A DNA stretch of 38,991 nucleotides from Verrucomicrobiota bacterium (GTDB lineage: Bacteria; Verrucomicrobiota; Verrucomicrobiia; Verrucomicrobiales; V1-33), in the NCBI GenBank assembly GCA_003402705.1, contig QQNF01000037.1:1-38991 (forward strand), in the 5' to 3' direction. Below are positions 35,738 to 38,991 of the stretch, in pieces. Numbering within the stretch: position 1 is the first letter of the stretch; each line of letters opens with the position of its first letter. The notes beneath the pieces were generated by a model that was not told the DNA's origin, made no database searches, and was given only the letters and a program-made list of their open reading frames with translations. Made by a program: the position numbers and the translations under genes.

Positions 35738-37585
35738 ATGACCCGATTCCCTCTGACCGCGAGTGCCGCCGCGCTGCTGCTCGCCTCCACCGCCGTCTCC
35801 ACCGCCGGAATCTTCAAACGCCATCCAAAAAAACCGGCACCCGCTCAGCCAGCTCCCCAGGCCGCTGCCCCAACCCCGAAACCAGCCGCCGCCAAACCCA
35901 AGCCGCCCACCCCATCCCCTCCCCCACCCGCCGCCACCGAGATCCCCTCCGCCGACGCCCTCATCGCCATGGTCCCTTCCGCAGGGCCACTCGCCGAACA
36001 CGACCTCATCCTCCTCGCCATCGCCAATAGCCCAGAACTCGAACGCCGCCGCGTCTCCATCACCGCCGCCCACGCCCAGCGCCGCGCCGCAGTCACATGG
36101 AAAAACCCGGAACTCCGCTTCAGCTACGCATGGCAGGACGATGACATGGTCCGCATCCCCTTCACAGAAACCTCACGGGAACAAACCAGCTCCACTGAAC
36201 GCTTCAACGGCTCCGACTCCACCTCCTCCCTCGCCTCCTTCGGCGAACTCGGCTACGGCGAATCCACCAGCGATCTCTCCTCAGGCACTTCCTCCGCCCG
36301 CCGCTACCGCGAAATCGAACGCCGCGTCACCCCCGGTGCCGGCACCGACAGAATCACCACCAACACCTACGAGGTCCGCGAAGACCGCGCCAACGGCACC
36401 CGCACCCGCACCGAATCCGATACCTTCGGCTCCGCCACCCGCCGCGACGGCCAGAACGAATCCACCCAGCGCCGCCTCGTCAGCCGCTCCAACGAATCCG
36501 TCGCCTCCCCAAACTGGACCGATCAGGACCAATTCGGCATGCTCCTCCGCTTCAACCTCCCCAACCCAGTCGAACGCAAGGCCCTCTTCGAACGCGCCGC
36601 CGCAGAAATCTCCCTCGCCGAAGCAGAATACCTCGCCGACGAAGACAAACTCGTCCGCGAACTCCGCGGCCTCATCCAGGACCTCGCAGCCGTCGAAAGC
36701 CAGCTCGCCACTCAGCAGAAACGCCGCGAAGGCTATCGCGAATTCCACGCGGAACTCGAAAAGCTCAACCAGCCGGCCTTCGCCATGGATAAGGCCCGCG
36801 CCCGCATCGAAATCCACAAGGCCCTCATCGATATCCGCGAACTCCAGAACGACGTCTCCCGCACCCGCGACTGGCTCGGCGCTCTCTGCGGTCTCTCCTC
36901 CCCAGACCGCATCCGCGCCGGCTCCGGCACCATCCGCCGCGTCGTCGACCCCTCCGCCCTCGACCCCGCATGGCTCACCGACATGGCCATGATCTACCGC
37001 TCCGATGTCCTCGAAAGCCGCGCCCGCCAGGCCATCGCCACCGCTCGCATGAAAGTCGAACGCGCCGCCCGCGTCCCCTTCGCCTCCTTCGTCGACGGCG
37101 GCTGGCAACGCCAGTGGCAGGACGGCCGCACCGGCCAGCAGGACCAGTTCCTCGTCCGCGTCGCCGTCGAACTCCCCATCTTCAACTGGCTCGGCATCAA
37201 CAAACGCGACAAGGCCTTCGCCGAAGAAGCCAAATCATGGGCCCAGCAGATCAGCCGCCACCGCCAGCGCATCGAATCCGAAATCTCCCTCGCCATCCGC
37301 CGCCTCAAGGAATCCTCCGCCCAACTCGAAGGCTACGAAAAAGCCCTCCGCGAACAAGCCTCCGACGCCTCCAAATCCATCGCCGAACTCGAAGCCAGTA
37401 CCGTCGACATCAACGACTACACGCGCCCGAAACGCATGAAATACGAGTTCGCCGACCTCGCCCAGCAAATGGAAATCGGCCGCTCCGACGCCCACGCCGA
37501 CTACAATAAGGCCCTCATGGCCCTCGAAGACGCCGTCGGCGTCCGCATCGAAAAAATCCTCGGCGGCCCCCGCGCCTCCAAGTAA
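35738..37585 (+). CDS. TolC-family outer-membrane efflux protein
   Basis: With the ATG at 35738 it has 615 residues: signal peptide (about 1-24), a long Pro/Ala/Lys linker (about 29-68), then two outer-membrane efflux repeats. Each has a beta hairpin (WKNPELRFSYAW near 121; FGMLLRFNLPNP near 266; VDGGW and FLVRVAVELPIFNWLG in the second repeat) and long amphipathic helices that form the periplasmic tunnel. About residues 134-265 are a Ser/Thr/Arg/Glu-rich insertion between the first two strands, a very long extracellular loop for this family. An upstream start at 35630 would bury the signal peptide. No RND or ABC partner is nearby. It converges on selB, with 10 bases between stops. Confidence 0.88.
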   Translation: MTRFPLTASAAALLLASTAVSTAGIFKRHPKKPAPAQPAPQAAAPTPKPAAAKPKPPTPSPPPPAATEIPSADALIAMVPSAGPLAEHDLILLAIANSPELERRRVSITAAHAQRRAAVTWKNPELRFSYAWQDDDMVRIPFTETSREQTSSTERFNGSDSTSSLASFGELGYGESTSDLSSGTSSARRYREIERRVTPGAGTDRITTNTYEVREDRANGTRTRTESDTFGSATRRDGQNESTQRRLVSRSNESVASPNWTDQDQFGMLLRFNLPNPVERKALFERAAAEISLAEAEYLADEDKLVRELRGLIQDLAAVESQLATQQKRREGYREFHAELEKLNQPAFAMDKARARIEIHKALIDIRELQNDVSRTRDWLGALCGLSSPDRIRAGSGTIRRVVDPSALDPAWLTDMAMIYRSDVLESRARQAIATARMKVERAARVPFASFVDGGWQRQWQDGRTGQQDQFLVRVAVELPIFNWLGINKRDKAFAEEAKSWAQQISRHRQRIESEISLAIRRLKESSAQLEGYEKALREQASDASKSIAELEASTVDINDYTRPKRMKYEFADLAQQMEIGRSDAHADYNKALMALEDAVGVRIEKILGGPRASK

Positions 37586-37595
37586 TCCCCGCGGC

Positions 37596-38991
37596 TCAGC
37601 CCTCCCTCAGCCGCCGCCAGTCACCGTCGCGCACCGTCACCCCTTCGCGATCCAGCCGCTCCAGCAGCGGAATCAGAATCCGCCGCGTCGTCCCCGTCGC
37701 ATCCCGCAATTCCGCCACCGTCGCCCGCCCGCGCTCCCGCAAATGCCCCTCAATCCGCCGCGTCAGCACCGCCAGCCCTTCCGCTGAAATCACCGCCTTC
37801 GGATCCAGCACCACCGCCTCCCCTGTCTCCACCAGAAACACCAGCGCCTGCCGGTCCGCCGCATCCCGCACCAGTTCCCCCGGCCCCGGCGGCTCCACCG
37901 GATGCAACGCCAGCAGCGCCCGCAACCGCCTCCCCGCCCCCACCAGCGGCCCCGGCAACTCCGGCCGGTGCGCCACGTGCCTCACATACCTCCCGCTCCG
38001 GATAAATCCCACCTCCCCCAGCGCCGCCACCAATCCCCCAGCCAGCCGCTCGTCCGGCAACAGCGCCACCAACCCTCGCTGAAATTCCGCCGCATCCATC
38101 CCCACCCGCTCCGGGTGCCCGCGATGCCACGCCCGCACTATCTCCCCAGCCGCTCCCACCCGCTCCCGCCACCAGCCCGACCCCACCAGCCACCCACCCA
38201 CCACCTCCGCCACACCCTTCGCCACCAGCGCCATCCCCGCCCCCGCAATCTCCTCCGCACTCCACCGGCTCTTCACTAGCAAACCCTTCCGCTCCAGCGC
38301 CCCGTCCCTCTCCAGCAGCGCCGCCACCACCCGCTCCACCTCCGCCGCCGCCTCCCCCCACTCCCCCCGGCACACCTGATACCGCGCATCCCGGAACCTC
38401 GCCCGCTCCGCGTCAGGATCCAGCACCACCCCGCCCGCCAGCGTCCGCTGCCGCGCCGCATCCCGCACCACAAACCGGTCGCCGCTGAACGCATACACCC
38501 GCTCCTCAAACCTCAACTGCGCCACCACCCGACCCCCCGCCACTAACTCCCGCCCGCCCTGCAGCAGCACCTGCGCCTCCACCTCCGCACTCCCATGGTG
38601 CCACACCACCCGCTGCCCGTGCCGCAATCGCCGCTCCCCAGCCTCCCCGCGCGCCGTCATCACCAGCACCGCATCCAAGGTGTCATGCGCCTCCCCCAGC
38701 CCTAACAGCGTCACCGTATCCCCGCGCCCCACCACCCCGCGTACCCCTCGCTCCCCCACCCCCACATCCGACAACTGCACCGCCACCCGACTCCCCGACC
38801 CCACCCGCTCCACCGCCCGGTAATGCCGCTGCAATCCCCGCACATGCACCACCTCCCCGGACGGCTGCACCACCACCTCATCCCCCCGCCCCCGCTCCCC
38901 CCCACCCACCGTCCCCGCCACCACCCCCCCAATCCCCACCCGCGAAAACCCCCGGGCCACCCGCCATCGCGGCCTCCCCCACCCCCCCCCC
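37596..38991 (-). CDS. selB: Selenocysteine-specific elongation factor SelB, 5' end cut by the window edge
   Basis: The frame is open to the window edge, so the N-terminal GTPase domain lies outside. The visible part starts in domain 2 with ARGFSRVGIGGVVAGTV, equivalent to the SelB pattern DRVF..G.GTVVTGT, followed by VRGLQRHYRAVERV and the RVAVQLSDV region. The rest is the SelB-type C-terminal winged-helix repeats, ending with ELRDATGTTRRILIPLLERLDREGVTVRDGDWRRL (read in two parts at the end). SelB brings Sec-tRNA to in-frame UGA codons with a SECIS element. It implies that this genome encodes selenoproteins; none was seen here. The codons are strongly G-ending. Confidence 0.88.
   Translation of the reverse strand, partial: GGGWGRPRWRVARGFSRVGIGGVVAGTVGGGERGRGDEVVVQPSGEVVHVRGLQRHYRAVERVGSGSRVAVQLSDVGVGERGVRGVVGRGDTVTLLGLGEAHDTLDAVLVMTARGEAGERRLRHGQRVVWHHGSAEVEAQVLLQGGRELVAGGRVVAQLRFEERVYAFSGDRFVVRDAARQRTLAGGVVLDPDAERARFRDARYQVCRGEWGEAAAEVERVVAALLERDGALERKGLLVKSRWSAEEIAGAGMALVAKGVAEVVGGWLVGSGWWRERVGAAGEIVRAWHRGHPERVGMDAAEFQRGLVALLPDERLAGGLVAALGEVGFIRSGRYVRHVAHRPELPGPLVGAGRRLRALLALHPVEPPGPGELVRDAADRQALVFLVETGEAVVLDPKAVISAEGLAVLTRRIEGHLRERGRATVAELRDATGTTRRILIPLLERLDREGVTVRDGDWRRLREG

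Noticed and set aside
37586..37616. GC-rich inverted repeat GCGGCT/AGCCGC between the TolC-like gene and selB as a bidirectional terminator
   Set aside because: The stem is only six bases, overlaps the selB coding end and has no T-run on either side.

Overview
The window looks like chromosomal DNA of a high-GC, aerobic, Gram-negative bacterium, most likely Verrucomicrobiota or another PVC-group lineage. This is inferred from the gene content: alternative complex III next to an A-type oxidase, a DUF6600-type lipoprotein and a TolC-like protein. I could not run a search, so the phylum is a reasoned guess.

Left two thirds (1-24757, all minus strand): one almost unbroken gene train for terminal respiration. 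In transcription order it is actA-actB-actC-actD-actE-actF (alternative complex III, a quinol:electron-acceptor oxidoreductase), a small membrane protein, a CcoN-like protein with no recognisable heme or copper ligands, a CcoO-like monoheme cytochrome, a membrane-anchored monoheme cytochrome c, coxA, coxC, coxD, two small membrane proteins, coxB, ctaA and ctaB (heme A synthesis), an SCO-type copper chaperone and a DUF420 protein. After a 112-base gap come lepA, lepB and a truncated hydrophobic gene. Most gaps are under 65 bases and several genes overlap by ATGA, so long polycistronic transcripts are likely. ACIII would pass electrons from quinol through the small cytochromes to the caa3-type oxidase, while ctaA, ctaB and SCO supply heme A and copper. 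A palindrome TGTGA-N6-TCACA, overlapping a candidate promoter, sits at the head of the train.

Right third (25061-37585, plus strand): argB-argD (arginine biosynthesis); a coiled-coil lipoprotein and a membrane-anchored coiled-coil protein; a GlcE/GlcF-like pair; a 955-residue lipoprotein with a DUF6600 domain and a long Gln/Arg/Glu/Ala repeat region; two genes of unknown function; and a TolC-like outer-membrane protein. Convergent with it, on the minus strand, is the 3' part of selB, cut by the window edge.

Three things stand out. CoxA is interrupted by an in-frame TAG just after its membrane core, and the conserved C-terminal tail continues in the same frame; TAG is not used as a stop by any other complete gene here. 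The CcoN-like protein aligns well with cbb3 oxidase subunit I but has lost every metal-ligand histidine. CoxC carries an insertion of nearly 300 residues. The plus strand is strongly C-rich and G-poor from end to end whichever way the genes run, which shapes codon choice in both gene blocks.
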